From: Lepas anatifera
Taxonomy: Eukaryota; Arthropoda; Thecostraca; Lepadidae
Reading direction: 5' to 3'
DNA: 64,000 bases
Assembly: GCA_034440635.1 (NCBI GenBank)
Contig: JAOTON010001570.1
Coordinates: 744,001 to 808,000 of the forward strand
Positions 22,206 to 34,069 of the stretch are shown here, piece after piece (position 1 is the stretch's first letter; each line of letters opens with the position of its first letter). The notes beneath the pieces are model-generated. The model ran no database searches. It was not told the DNA's origin and saw nothing but the letters and a program-made list of their open reading frames with translations. The translations under genes were made by a program, and so were the position numbers.

Positions 22206-23552
22206 AGGGCAGAAAACCGATTGTAATTTCATGTGCTTCCTTTCAAATTGCCTACAACTGATACTTTTAGAATGTTCGCGATGTTAGTGCCTAGCACTCG
22301 GAAGTTCTCAGGAAGACGCTTAATTCCAGTCACTCAATTGAGTACCTGTGCTCTATCTCGCTGTTGGACTGGCGCGTCTGTTAGTCTGGTTTTTTTCCTC
22401 CTTGGATCTTACTCAACCCTCCTTTCTCTGCGTCAGGAAACTAACCAGGTAGAATCCGTAAGAACACAAAGAAGTTGTTAGGGTTAGATGGATGCTCTTT
22501 CCTACACATGCATCTCCCTTCATACCCTGACTATTTTCAGGTAACATATGAACAGCTCCTTCTGCTTATTAGCTCTCAGAAAGTTTTCTCAGCTCCTTCT
22601 TGTTATTTTCTCTCAACCATAATTTGGTGCCGTCTCTGGTCTTCTGCTCAATCCTGAGCCAGCCCTTATGCTGGGATCTTTAGTTGTGCTGCCAAGTTAG
22701 GATATTTGCAAACTGATGATGAATCAGCTACTGAATTGTATTGTGCCTTGGACCAGGAAAATAGTTTCAATCATGTTATCTACCTGGAATGGTCTGATCA
22801 TTAAGAAAGTCAATGTTTTGGCAGAATGAAGATGTTTATTTTTGAAATATATTTTGTCCAAGTTGTTCCCTGGTCGGTTTTTGGAGTCAGAATCTCACTA
22901 TGGAATCAGAGAAGCTAATTTGTTAATCATGGATGGGACTTATCTTGTTATTCTTTTCTTAATCTCATTCTTATTCTTATGGCAAAAGCTGGTGTCAGAA
23001 GTCTGCTTCTTTCAAAAGCACTCTTTTTGCTGCCCATGCAGCGCTCTAGCGTCTCTGAAATGTGTTGTGTTGGAAATGCCTTTTCGTATGCACTAGACCC
23101 GCCCACAAAACATCGAATTCGAAATTGATATGTGGAAACCCTTATGTGGTTTGTTTCATTTATATTGGTGTGCAAGTTTTACCAATATTTAAACATTTAG
23201 GAGGCGCACAAATCTGACAATTACACGTTCAACAAAAAAACGGGAAAATCATTTCTCACTAAGTTGGAAAATTAGGCATATAACAGCCCTTATCCTCTCA
23301 ATCGAAATCGATTGTGATTGTAGCTAATGTTCCATGATTGCAAATGTTTTGGCATATCAACTGTGCATCATGAAGGACCCTTGTTAGGTACAAAACTAAA
23401 AAGAATCCAATGATGCGTTAAAACTGACATAAAACAGACTGAGGAAATATGCCACAACTGAAATAATGTAACATCTTATTTTTATATCTTTGCAAAGCAA
23501 TGTATGCAAACTAAGCAGAAGAAAACGAATATTTTTTTTTGAACTCTGGTGC
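22206..23552. other. AT-rich region without recognised genes
   Basis: No coding or repeat signal recognised. Confidence 0.45.
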
Positions 23553-24202
23553 CTTCAGATGTTCTTGAGACTGGTTCTCAATTTTGGGAACACCTGTCGG
23601 TGCCACTTCCTGAAGCTGCTGGGCTGGTCCTCTGCCGCACTGACACCAGTCAGCATATTCTGTACAAGCTAAGCCTTTTTCCTCACATTGATTGTGCAGA
23701 TAAGCCTGCTCAATCTCCTTTGAGGCACGGCACCCCTCTGTCCACCCAGCTGCTGCTGGCAGCTCATCCAGGCCGGAAATATCCTAACAAGAAAATAAAA
23801 CATCCACGAAGACTCATGGCAGGTCAAGGAGCTAGTTCACTAGTGCGCCACCGGTCTTGGATGACCAGTCTAGTGACCCAAGACTTTGGTGCTGCAGAGT
23901 GTGACAATCGACCGGGACCTGTCCTGCCTTTTTCTTTTTTTTCTTTTTTTTCGGCCTGGATGAGCTTGCCAGCAGCAGCATGGGTGGACAGTGAGGGGTG
24001 CAGTGCCTCAAAGGAGATTGAGCAGGCTTTATCTGTCACAATCAATATTGAGGAGAAAGGTGCTTAGCTTGTACAGAATCTTGCTGACTTGGTTGTCAGT
24101 CCCGGGCATGAGGACCAGCTCCAGCAACTTTTGCAATGGTGTAGAGGCACCGGCAGGCCGTTCCCAAAATCGAGAAAGCCAGTCTCAAGAACATTTGAGG
24201 CC
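23553..24202. repeat. Large imperfect inverted repeat, arms of about 225-250 bp
   Basis: Left arm 23553-23777 and right arm 23951-24202 are reverse complements at roughly 80% over most of their length: ATGTTCTTGAGACTGG, ATTCTGTACAAGCTAAGC, GCTCAATCTCCTTTGAGGCA and CTCATCCAGGCCG occur in the left arm and inverted in the right. The loop is about 173 bp. Transcribed either way it would form a long hairpin RNA. Short matching peptides (ILYKLS, IDC) in both arms hint that the parent was coding, but I do not recognise it. Confidence 0.85.
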
Positions 24203-24915
24203 ATCCAGAGTAAACTATTTGTTTACTTCCGCTTGGTTCGCATGAATTTTTTAGCAAAGATATATGATTGTGATATGATATGTCGTGTGATATGATAGCA
24301 AAGATAAGATGTTAAATTATTTCATTTGTGGTATTTTTCATCAGTCTGTTTTTATGTCGGATGTAACGCATCATCATGATATGTGTCGGAGAGTTTTGTA
24401 TCTTACTAGGGTCCTGCCTGGTGTCACAGTAGATATTGCCGAAACAGGTGCAAATATTGAAAATTTGACTACAATTATCTAAAAAAACTATTTGTAGCAA
24501 AGAAATAGTAATAACGTCAATTGGTTTCTCTTATTGAGAGGGTTTGAAAGAGTTTTTATATGTGTACTTTTTCTGAACTTTGGTGAGGAGCTGATTTTCC
24601 CGTTGTTTAGCCGAACATGTAATTTTCGCCGATTTTGCACGACCCCTAAACATTGAACCATTTCGGTAAAAGCATTTACACGCAATAGAAATGAACCAAA
24701 TCACGGAATGGAAGTTGTAAACCTATCAATTTCAAAATTTGATATTTCCTGGGCAGATCTGCTGTGCACTGCACCCCAAATCCGTGATGCTGACTAGGAA
24801 TAATTGAGCGGGAACTATTCACAAACACATGTCCAGTCTGTGATAACTCCAAAGCCAGGTGTTGGATGCGCAGAAACCTTGACTAAGCTCGTTGCGGCTG
24901 GCAGTTAGCACCAGC
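24203..24915. other. Upstream region of TAF11
   Basis: AT-rich, becoming GC-rich at about 24820. It should hold the TAF11 promoter and 5' UTR; no TATA box or other element is clear. Confidence 0.4.
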
Positions 24916-25123
24916 ATGAGTTCCAGTGAGTCCGGCTCGGAGGCGCCGGCCGCCACCACGCCCACCACGCCCGACCCGCTGGCCGCCCTGCTCAGCTCTC
25001 CGCTGCCCAAGCGGCCCCGGCTGGACTCGGAGGCGGACGACTCCGACCCCGTCACCACGCCGGGCACGCCCACCACGCCGGGCACGCCCAGCCTGGCCGC
25101 CCCCACCACCCCCAGCGCCGCAG
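24916..25123 (+). CDS. TAF11: TAF11 exon 1
   Basis: ATG at 24916 (context CCAGCATGAG). Encodes [15 protein letters not shown], a [13 protein letters not shown] stretch that looks like a basic nuclear localisation patch followed by acid, and [12 protein letters not shown] repeats. Donor CAG/GTCAGA. Phase 1 out. Confidence 0.88.
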
Positions 25124-28100
25124 GTCAGACGTCAGGCCTGTACCAATACTGCGCCGGGCCTCGTATATGCCCGCCGCTAATGATGCCTGGGGTACGACCT
25201 TACCCGCGCTGGTGTTGCACTTGGCATGTTCAATCTTTACGGGGTATGTGGCACCTTCGTAATGGGGTTTTAACTGAAATAGCCAGGTGATAGAAAATTC
25301 CGAGAAACCACGTGATTGAAATTTTATTTTCCCCAGAAATTACCGTTCGTGGAGGCAAGATCTAAAAAGTTCACCGCTCGCCGATCTCTTCTTCCCCGGG
25401 TGATAACGTGGTATGAGTTGAAGTTGAGAACGCGACGTAGTGTTTAGGCCCGCTGTGTGGACAGATATTTCTTGCTTGCACCTCTTTAAAACCTACGTGC
25501 TAAACGTTCCTTTGGTACTGGTGACTATGAACGCTCGTGACTTTCTTCAGTAACTAGTTTGAAACGTGGAATACGTTTAAATATCAATAAAAATAGTCGA
25601 CATCGTTAAGTGTCACTTTGGCTCTTATAATAATGGTCTCTTTTTAGCTAAGAGGCCTGAATGGTTGTTAACTGTCATTGGTTTTCAGTTGAGCTCTGCG
25701 TCTTCTTTCAGATGATGGAGTGGGTTTCCACTCAAATTTGCGTTGCGTTGAGGCTGTCCGTGACGTCCGCTGATGCCTGCGACTGTATGTGATGCCCTAT
25801 CTGTTTTCAGCCATGCTTGAGGTTGGGCTCTGTGTGTGATGTGTTCGGGGCCCTCTCTGTTGTCAGCCATGCTTGACGCTGGTCTCTGTGTGTGATGTGT
25901 TCGGGGCTCTCTCTGTTTTCAGCCATGCGTGAGGTGGGCTCTGTGTGTGATGGGTTCGCTCTCTCAGTTTGCGACCGTTGGTGAGGCAGTTCGCTGAGTG
26001 CAGTTTTGTGTTCGCGTCCGGCAGGTGGTGGTGAGTCGGAGATTCAGCTGCCGCGTCCGTCGGCCGAGCCCTCCTCCGCGGAGGAGAATGCCGCCGCCGC
26101 CCGCTCCCGCCAGGAGCAGGAGGAGGCCGAGGAACGCGAACGCATGCTGTCAGTACCAGCTCCCCGCATACTGACGTTTTGAGGCCAAACCGTGCGGCCA
26201 AGTTCTCGTTTTACCGAATGTGTCGCTTAGGGCTACTTTGTCTTCCGCTTGAGACAGTATGACTGTTGTTTGACAGATATTGACATAAAATGTATAATCT
26301 TGGCTATAAGTCTATGACTAATGTGGAAGGGATATCATACAGAAAGTGCCTTCTTTGGAGAACTTGTTCATTTATGTTGTTGCAAAATGTCTATACCTTC
26401 ATGTCAGTTACCGCACCAGTATTTTCCGCCTTTATTTGTTATTTCCAAATTGTGTTTCCCTTCGTCTCAGTTCCCACATCAAAAGTTCTGCTTAATGGTG
26501 CTTTCGGGCAGTGACCGGACACTTTCGGCTTGGGCAGTGACCGGGCACTTATCGGTGCCTTTGGGCAGTGATCGGCCGTCACTGTGCCCCTCCACCGGTG
26601 ACACGCCTCTCACGTCCCGGCAGGGTACTGGTGTCGTACTTCACCGAAGAGCAGCTGGACAGGTACGAGATGTACAGGCGCTCTGCTTTCCCGAAGGCAG
26701 CCATCAAACGGGTGAGATCATGTGACATTTGAATAGTAGTGTTGCACCTCGCTCTGCACTGCAGTAATGGTGGAGATTAGAGTGGCTAAAACCGTATCCG
26801 GAGCCGTGTAGTAATTGTAGAGTATGCTTAATCTTGGCTAGAGCTAAAATTCGGCACTTACCCCACTGCAGGCCATTCAGACTGCATTTTTACCTAGAGC
26901 TGTGTATAAATGAGCTCAGCATCAGTGATGGTCCTTGTCGCGAGTGCGGCTTTTTGAGACGCTTTGTGCATCTTTTTCGTGGTGGACTTCACGAATTGCC
27001 GTTTTAATCGTAGGAAAAAGCCCAGAAGATCGCTGTTCTTGTCTAAGCCGAGATGATGTTGCAGCTGATGCAGACCTTGACGACGTGCTCAGTCTCCCAG
27101 AATGCCGTCATCGCCATGTCCGGCATCGCTAAGGTCTTCGTCGGCGAAGTCATGGAGGAAGGTGAGAAATGGTCGAGTGATGGAATGTGTGGAGGATGAG
27201 GGCTCGTAAACCTTTGGTTGCACACGCTGGTGCGATAGGGCTTACATTTTGAAAATGATATCTTTTGGACCATTTGGTCTGCCTTTGCTGAATTCCCATT
27301 TCGTTTTCTGTTCAGGAAACGAATATGATATTGTGACAGAGGGTAACTAAAGCCTGTGTAGTTTTCAACCAAGTAAGATTTTCTCCGTAATCATTGAAAT
27401 GCCCTCATTGCATACTACTGAAGCTCTTTGACATATTACATTATAATTGTGTAGACGATTGTATTATGTACGAGTGAGACAGACGCCATTCGTTCGGTCC
27501 ACAGCTCTGGACGTGAAGGAAGAGCTGGAGGACCCGGGCCCCGTACAGCCCAAACACTTGCGCGAGGCGGTTCGGAGACTGCGGCGCAAGCCCGGCACCT
27601 TCATCCCATCCATGAAGCAGCGCCGCCCCGTGACCAGGTTATGAACGAGTGGTTTCGGCTGTGGCCGCTTGTTGGCCGCAGCGGCATCGTATAAGGAAGG
27701 GTTGTGAGCAGATCTGGTGATGTTTCTGTAGTGTTTGTTCAATCAATGGCAGGCGAGGACCTGTGAGTAAAGGCACGATTGAGCAGGGGTCCTTTGTACC
27801 TAGACTTCACTGGTGCCCGTACCCACGATGGTACTTTATCCTCCCCGAGGGTGGACACCACATATGGTGGTGAATCGGTAGCACAAGTGGATTAGTACTA
27901 TTACCTTGAGGCAGGACTATTAGTCCCTTCCTAAAGATTTGGTTATCTCAAATATAACACCTAATCTTCTTCTCAGTGAATACCCAATAAGGTAAGTGTG
28001 TTTTTTTCATCTCAAGGGGCCAGATAATTCCGGTCCAGGCTACCTAATAAATGTGGTGGAAATATAGACTCCATAGTCCACATTCTAGACCCTCAGTGGC

Positions 28101-29313
28101 TGCAGTATGAGCCATGGTTGAGTCAGTAACTCCAGTAGGTACATATGTTGTGCATTTTAAACGTGCTCAACATGACGCGACGGCTAGCAGCTGGTCGGGC
28201 CCGTGTAACTAACAGTTTTCTGTACATTGCCAATTTGTTGTATCCTTTTCAAATATCTGCAAAGCGTATCCAAAAGGAGGATGATATAGTTACTAAATTT
28301 GGCACAAATATTGCAGCGAACTTTTTGCCGGCAGAACACCTCGGCAAGTGATTCATTGGCAGAGTCTGATAACCTTGACATACTGACGCCATACAGCAGT
28401 GATCTCATGTAAATGAAATCGCTATAAATGGCAAGCTAACAGCTGTTTGTCCTGTGTTTGAATCGCTGAGTTTTGAATAATTGTTACGCTTCACGGCCTC
28501 AAAGACACATGAGGTAGGGATAACTGGGCAGAAGACAGCTCGAATTTGAATTTTTAACACAGGAAGCAGGCACGCGAATTGATTCGTTCAGAATTAAGAA
28601 CGTGGTCTAATGTGTCTCCTTTTACATCTACTGATCGCAATCTCATTTGCATGTGTTCATTGCAGCGTGGTGTATAATTTTGCAAGTTTTCAATTGTATC
28701 ACTGACCAGGGTACCCTGGCGCCATTAAGTTAGTTCAACTATTTCACAACAAAGGAATACAATACATGTAATAGGTACCCTTCACATCTTCCTCACAGTT
28801 CACATACGAGGTATTTCCTTGAAGTTCACGATGGAAGTCAGGAGTAATTTCCTGATATTGCCCTGCGTTTTCCTTTTTTAGAGATTCAGCTAATCTAAAA
28901 ATGCATTAGGGATGCAGTTTAGTGTTGCGCTTAACTCAAGTTCAAAACATAATTTCACTCAATTATCCTGACATAGTCCGTCTCCTCTTGCTGTGTTTAC
29001 GAGCACCGAAGCTCCTCTCTACTGTTATATTTTTCCTGACCACAGACTGGAAATTATGCCGATCAAAAGAGCGCAGATCAACCCACCCATAAAAACAGCC
29101 AGTCCTTCGTCCATCCTGTCCTGTCTCTCCCTGTCCTGTCCTCACCTGTCCCGTTCCCGGCCGCCCAGGTGGGACGACGACAGCTCCCCCACCGCCGTGG
29201 AGACGGTTCTCCGCATCATCTACCGGAACCGCGCTCAGCCGCCCGCGGAGTCGGAGCCCGCGCGGCCAGAGCAGACTGACGACGTCCTCTCCGACCTCTC
29301 CTCCTCGCCCTGA
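24916..29313 (+). CDS. TAF11: TAF11: TFIID subunit 11, six exons, complete
   Basis: TFIID subunit that pairs with TAF13 through a histone fold in the general transcription machinery of the nucleus. Exons 24916-25123, 26025-26148, 26624-26711, 27065-27161, 27505-27637 and 29169-29313 join in frame to 795 bases, that is 264 codons plus stop, against about 211 residues in human TAF11. The N-terminal 110 residues are Ser/Pro/Thr/Glu-rich and disordered. The core [48 protein letters not shown] and [12 protein letters not shown] matches the TAF11 histone fold nearly residue for residue. The last exon adds an acidic tail not present in vertebrate TAF11. No frame problems. Confidence 0.93.
25800..25963 (+). 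repeat. 56-bp tandem repeat in TAF11 intron 1, three copies with acceptor-like ends
   Basis: Units start at 25800, 25856 and 25912 and each begins TCTGTTTTCAGCCATG (one has TGTTGTCAG). Each has a pyrimidine-rich run (CCCTCTC or CTCTCTC) before CAG, so each resembles a 3' splice site stronger than the true one at 26024. No conserved exon follows them. Confidence 0.85.
26025..26148 (+). CDS. TAF11: TAF11 exon 2
   Basis: Enters in phase 1 ([18 protein letters not shown]) and continues [19 protein letters not shown] to ERM, an acidic/charged helix just before the histone fold. Acceptor GTCCGGCAG, donor GTCAGT; the Leu codon is split with exon 3. Confidence 0.85.
26624..26711 (+). CDS. TAF11: TAF11 exon 3: first part of the histone fold
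   Basis: Reads [20 protein letters not shown] then AFPKAAIKR (human [20 protein letters not shown]). Acceptor CCCGGCAG, donor GTGAGATC, phase 0 out. Confidence 0.93.
27065..27161 (+). CDS. TAF11: TAF11 exon 4: histone fold core
   Basis: Reads [32 protein letters not shown], the central helix of the fold. Acceptor GATGTTGCAG, donor GTGAGAAA, phase 1 out. Confidence 0.93.
27505..27637 (+). CDS. TAF11: TAF11 exon 5: last helix of the fold
   Basis: Reads [40 protein letters not shown] (human [20 protein letters not shown]). Acceptor GTCCACAG. Either it splices at CCAG/GTTATG to exon 6 (phase matches) or it stops at the TGA 27642-27644, which would end the protein at TRL, like the length of other TAF11 proteins. 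Confidence 0.88.
27638..29168. other. TAF11 intron 5 (or 3' flank if exon 6 is not used)
   Basis: Single-copy, mostly AT-rich; no further exon or repeat recognised. Confidence 0.5.
29169..29313 (+). CDS. TAF11: TAF11 exon 6: acidic C-terminal extension
   Basis: After a good acceptor (CCCGTTCCCGGCCGCCCAG) it reads [47 protein letters not shown] and TGA at 29311-29313. It joins exon 5 in phase (TR-WDDD), is GC3-rich like the other exons, and has no match to the vertebrate protein end. Weak point: the donor GTTATG of exon 5. Confidence 0.7.
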
Positions 29314-29448
29314 CGTCCTCGCCTCCCTGCTCGCGCCGCGGTAGTCAGTAATGTGCGCGGCCAGAGCAGACTGAGGACGTCCTCTCCGACCTCTCCTCCT
29401 CGCCCTGACGTCCTCACCTCCCTGCTCGCGCCACGGTAGTCAGTAGCG
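29257..29448 (+). repeat. 97-bp tandem duplication covering the TAF11 stop codon
   Basis: GCGCGGCCAGAGCAGACTGA, then CGTCCTCTCCGACC and the stop, then GTAGTCAGTA, occur at 29257-29352 and again at 29354-29448 with few differences. The second copy is in the 3' UTR and begins GAGGACGTCC instead of GACGACGTCC. Confidence 0.88.
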
Positions 29449-31635
29449 CCATTGTGCCGATGTTTTGAATGCCAACGTGTCGGTGATTGTGTTAAACACT
29501 GGGGTATATGAAATTGCGATACCTGTGCAGACCATGATTATTTTCTCCCTTTAAAAGTGCACTTTTCCATATCTGAGGACCCTGTGTATGCCGTATTGAA
29601 CATGTCGTAGGAAAGTGTCTTAGCCTCACAAGGCAAGGTATATTTTAAGGAAGTGAGACTGGTGGGCATTCGGGCTGAAAAGGGCACGAATTCCCACCAA
29701 AAAACACTCCTAGGGCATCAAGTGACTGGTGAATGGTGGGCACTGGGTCGTTCTGCTCCGTTCACTGATCGACATAACATTGGAGACTGGTGCGCAGAAT
29801 GCCCACCACTTTGTAGATTAAAATATGCCCTGTCACAGTGTACAAAGGCGTTTTGCTCCGGTGGTTGGGTTCGCTGCTGTTAGCCGTTCTATCGCTGAAA
29901 GCCCACGCTGACCTTGATATTGTTTTTGTCGTGTTGTTCTGTTTGCACCTGGCTCGTTTCGTAATCCCCCAATATGATTAGGTGGATCGGACGTTACTCT
30001 TTCTTCTTTTTCCTACGTCCAATTTCATTTCTGCAGAAGTTAGCCTCTTGGCGTGGGAGGGAGTTAACTGTGATTCCTACGGCTGGCAAAGTTTTGTTCA
30101 GTGACGCTGTTATCTGCTACCTGGCCAGGGTTGGTGAACGGTCATGTTTTCGTTTTCCTATTAATTTGGTTTTGGCGTGGTAGAATGTGTCTGTAGGCCA
30201 AGGCTTAAGTTGAAACTCAGCCGTAGCTGAGTTTCCGGGGAATTGTTATGTATGCAATATCGCGAAACCATTTTCTGGTACATAGCAGGAACTTACGGTA
30301 ACATTATCAATTATGTGAGCTTTCAAACTAGACTTAACCTTATTATTTCGCTCTCATGTTAAGTCGGCCTGCAATATGTATTAAACTAGTTTTCTTCCGC
30401 CAAACGATGTGTGTATTCGATGCTGTGCGTTATTAGGGTATGGTGTTATTCGTATCACATTCACAGAAGCAACCCATCGGTTAATCAATGAGAGGTCGGG
30501 GCATTCGACTGGCACCCATCAGGCTCCGTCAGCGAAATTATGCCCAGTTCTTTTTCTTATTTTGAGATTAAGAAACAGAATGCTAAAGCTCTGACCTCAC
30601 TTTGATTAAACGCCTGGCTGCTGAAGTAACGGTCAGATGAATGAAACTGGTCTGACTCACCTCCGACTCGTCTTTTTCACTTTCAGTGTCCTGCGTTATT
30701 ACTTTGGCGCAATTATTGAGGCTGAGTTGGCTTTGACAGAGGGTTCTGTTTCTAGAAATATGGGAGGTATCCTCTGTGAATACAGTACAAATACCTGGGT
30801 GTTCCCACTGCAAAATGCTGGTTTTGAATCATACGTCTTTGGGGGGGACTTGGGTTCGGTATGCGTGCTGTTTTGCGGTAATTTAAGGCGTTATCACGCT
30901 ATAAAAACCAGTGCTCCGTCTACCCTGGACTCACTGCTGAATGCGAGTCCGCCTCTATAAACCAGTGCCCACCCGGGCTCAATGCGGGCAATCCCGCTGC
31001 GTAACGACCCGTTTATAGTGACAACAAGTGCAAAGAGGTGTGAAATGAAAATACGCTAATGCTGAAGCGCCGCGGCTAACGCTCAACTGCGCCGGGAAAC
31101 AGTTGGGAGCGTTTTCAGGCGGTGGGCAGCGCGCTGCTGGCGCTGTGGCTGTCGTCACAACAGAGCCTGCCGGACGTTCGTCTGTCTGGCCCTATTGATT
31201 TCGGCGCCCCGCTGATTTACTGGCTGCTTTCCGGGAGCTGCCCCGATTGAGTATGCTTATAATGAGAGCCAACCAGTGCAGTGGCCGCTGGAGTTCGAAC
31301 TGTAGGTATGGTTCTGCGAAAAACTGGCTTGGATGGTTGCCGTTCAGTGCAGTCACCTGCAGACACAGATTCGCCGTTGACTGCGTTTCTGTGCCTGCTT
31401 AAGTTCACAACGATGTTCGACTTCTTACAGCAGTCACAGTTGGTGAGAGACTTAGAAGAGGTGAGCTTTTATCCCGAACGTTATTTTGTCATGCTGGGTA
31501 CCACCCAGCATTGGGTATGGCGAAAACCATGCCTACTTTAAATGTTGATAATAACATGGATTTATATTTTTATAAGGATTACCCCTTCCCCCAACAGTCA
31601 ATTCGCCCAGTTACAGGGAGTATTGGGGTGGCTGT
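29449..31635. other. Mixed intergenic DNA
   Basis: No recognised gene. A GC-rich patch at about 30.9-31.25 kb contains an open frame of about 55 codons (31094-31249, plus: FQAVGSALLALWLSS, GPIDFGAPLIYWLLSG) with no family I can name and no start codon. Confidence 0.4.
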
Positions 31636-33458
31636 TTAACCCGCGCCCCGGTGGGCCTCCGAGCCACATTCGCCCTCGTGGAGGGTGTTTGGACACCCCC
31701 TCGAACTCAGCCTCTATGCGGGATAGCGAAAAAATGCGATGGCTGGTGGATAGCTTGTACAAATTCATTAGGAAACTATATAAGTCACTTTTTGACTCAG
31801 GTCAATATTGAGGCCATGGCAGGTCAAAGAAGGTGGCATATTGAGTAAGGTTTTTTTGGGCTCTAGCGTCTGACAGATTTGAGTTAGAATCATTTTAGTC
31901 TTCATTTGCTTCCTCTCGTCATGGTGAATTGAATGATATATAGTATGACCATACTAGGTCAAAACCAAAAATTCACTTGATCCCAGGTCAGGTCCAGGTC
32001 ACTTCAACCTAGCATAGTCAATATGCATATCAATCGACTCAATAGCAATCCAAACGTAATGATATCAAAATAAAAGCTGTATTCATTTCAAGCAGTTATT
32101 GGCCTAAGTCTGAAAACTGCTTAAATAGCCCCAGATGACCTCTCAGAGGTCACAGGTCAAATATTGCAACATTGACCTTTAAAGGGGCCCATGATACTAC
32201 GATTTGGAGAATATGGAGGTATTATTTGCTGTATCTACACAAATTCAACACAATTTCTGTTTTTCCCATGCATTTCCAATGGAGAGTTCATGATCCGTGC
32301 TTGACCTTAGGTCATCGATATGAAAGATCCCTGAACAAGTTTTGTAGCACTCGATAGGCCCATTATATGGTATAAGTTTAACACGCGCATTGACGGGGGT
32401 CTGAGCCACCTTCGCCTTGACGGGGGCGGGTACCCGCCCCCCTAATATCTAAAAAACCGCGCTACGTAGCGAAAAACGGTAAACGGCGTTGGATAGCCCA
32501 TCTACTTTTCCATCGAAAATATGTGGCCATTTTTTTTATCAGGTCACATTTAAGGTCACTAGAGGTCAACACATGCCGTAATAGGGATAACATGTAAATT
32601 AAGTTTTTCGGCCATTTCATCTGAACAAGTAAAGATAGAGCAAAACGATTTGAACTATATAAATCCTCGCAGCAAGCCGAATCGAATGATATATAATATG
32701 ACCTTGCTAGGTCAGATCAAGAAATTGACCTGGCTTAAGGTCAGGTCAAAGTCAAATTGGGCAAAATGCATATCATTAGAACCGCAATGACGAGGAAAAT
32801 TTAATGCAGTTAACCTAAACGCTCTATTAAACTAGGTTATTCAGTTAAAACCATTTTTGCCATGTATTTCCAACGGAGAGGTCATAGCTCGTACCTGACC
32901 TTAGGTCATCGTTATAAAAAATACCGGAGCATATTTTAGAGAACTCGGTGGGGCCATTACGTGATATGAGTTTCAATCTGATAAGTTTACCTTCTTCCGA
33001 CTTATGCTATCTTAAACTTTTTTTTAGGTCCGGTCACTTGGCCTGTACTGGTGACCTGACCTGAGATGACCTAACCTTTAAATTTTGACAAAAGTTGTAA
33101 AAATGATGAGGGAAAAGGTATACCAAGTACGGCGGCGCGTACGCGCCGCCGTTTTTACGTTACCTCCGAAAATCTGAGGGGGGCGGGTACCCACCCCCGT
33201 CAATGCGCGTGTTAAATCCAATATATTCACCCATTTCTTACTTATGCCACCTTAAACATTTGTGGAGGTGAGGTCACTTGACCTGCACTGGTGACCTGAC
33301 CTGAGATGAACCAACCTCAAAATTTTGGGGAAAACTGCGAAATTGATCAAGTATAAGGCGTGCCAAGTACGGCGGCGCTTCGCGTCGGCGTTTTTTTCGT
33401 GCTACCGGTAAAACCTGAGGGGGTGTGTTCAAACACCGCCCATCGGGGCGAGGGTTAA
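31636..33458. mobile_element. TTAA-flanked MITE, copy D, split by nested copy B
   Basis: Starts TTAACCCGCGCCCCGGTGGG and ends with the inverse of TTAACCCTCGCCCCGATGGG. Interior is packed with AGGTCA/TGACCT. Removing copy B (32378-33215) leaves about 989 bp and rejoins sequence continuous with copy F at 63.1 kb, in which no insertion is present. D is therefore older than B. Confidence 0.87.
32378..33215. mobile_element. TTAA-flanked MITE, copy B, nested in copy D
   Basis: An 838-bp close relative of copy A in the same orientation: same termini, same GGGCGGGTACCC palindromes, same CGGCGGCGCG hairpin before a T run. Flanked by TTTAA/TTAAA. Confidence 0.9.
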
Positions 33459-34069
33459 GGAATCTTTCCACCGGGCGAGATGGGACACGGAAAGCATCTC
33501 CTGCCGCGGGTATTAAACTTTCGTTAATACAAGCTCTCCCAATCTAGAGATGGGCAATGTTGTCACTCGACCAACCAGCCTGCGGCATGCTATGCCCACT
33601 TCGGGTAAAGTCTGTTATCGGGAAGCAATTTTACGTAATATCGATACTACTGAACCCAAAGACATCTTATGTGCAAAAATAATCGGACGTTTACTATGCC
33701 TTTCACAGAGAGACTCGCTGCGATACCAGATTTGAAGGGAAATTTGCGGACACGAGCGGCTGCCGAAGCTGTGGGACGTTTTCTCGTGACATCATTAGTT
33801 GGTACCGCCTGACTACCCATAACGTCGTTGGCTGCTTCGGAATTACCACCGAATGCCAAATGCAGTCTTTTTCTTCTGTCGAGAGAAAAGTATTGTTGGC
33901 AAACCTGGTGTTAGGTTGCTCATAGGATAGCAAATCAGAAGCTAGTTTGTAAATATATTTTGCGAAAATATGATAAACTTTGAAAGGATTGGAAAATTCC
34001 TCATTTTTTATTGATATCCTCTTGTTTTGAAAAGCAGCCGGAGCCCGCAAAAAATTACATCCAACCATA
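33459..34069. other. Unassigned DNA
   Basis: No gene or repeat recognised. Confidence 0.4.

Noticed and set aside
23549..24067. A 172-codon open frame across the inverted repeat
   Set aside because: It spans both arms and the loop, and a composition change occurs in the loop; no splice support or recognised domain.
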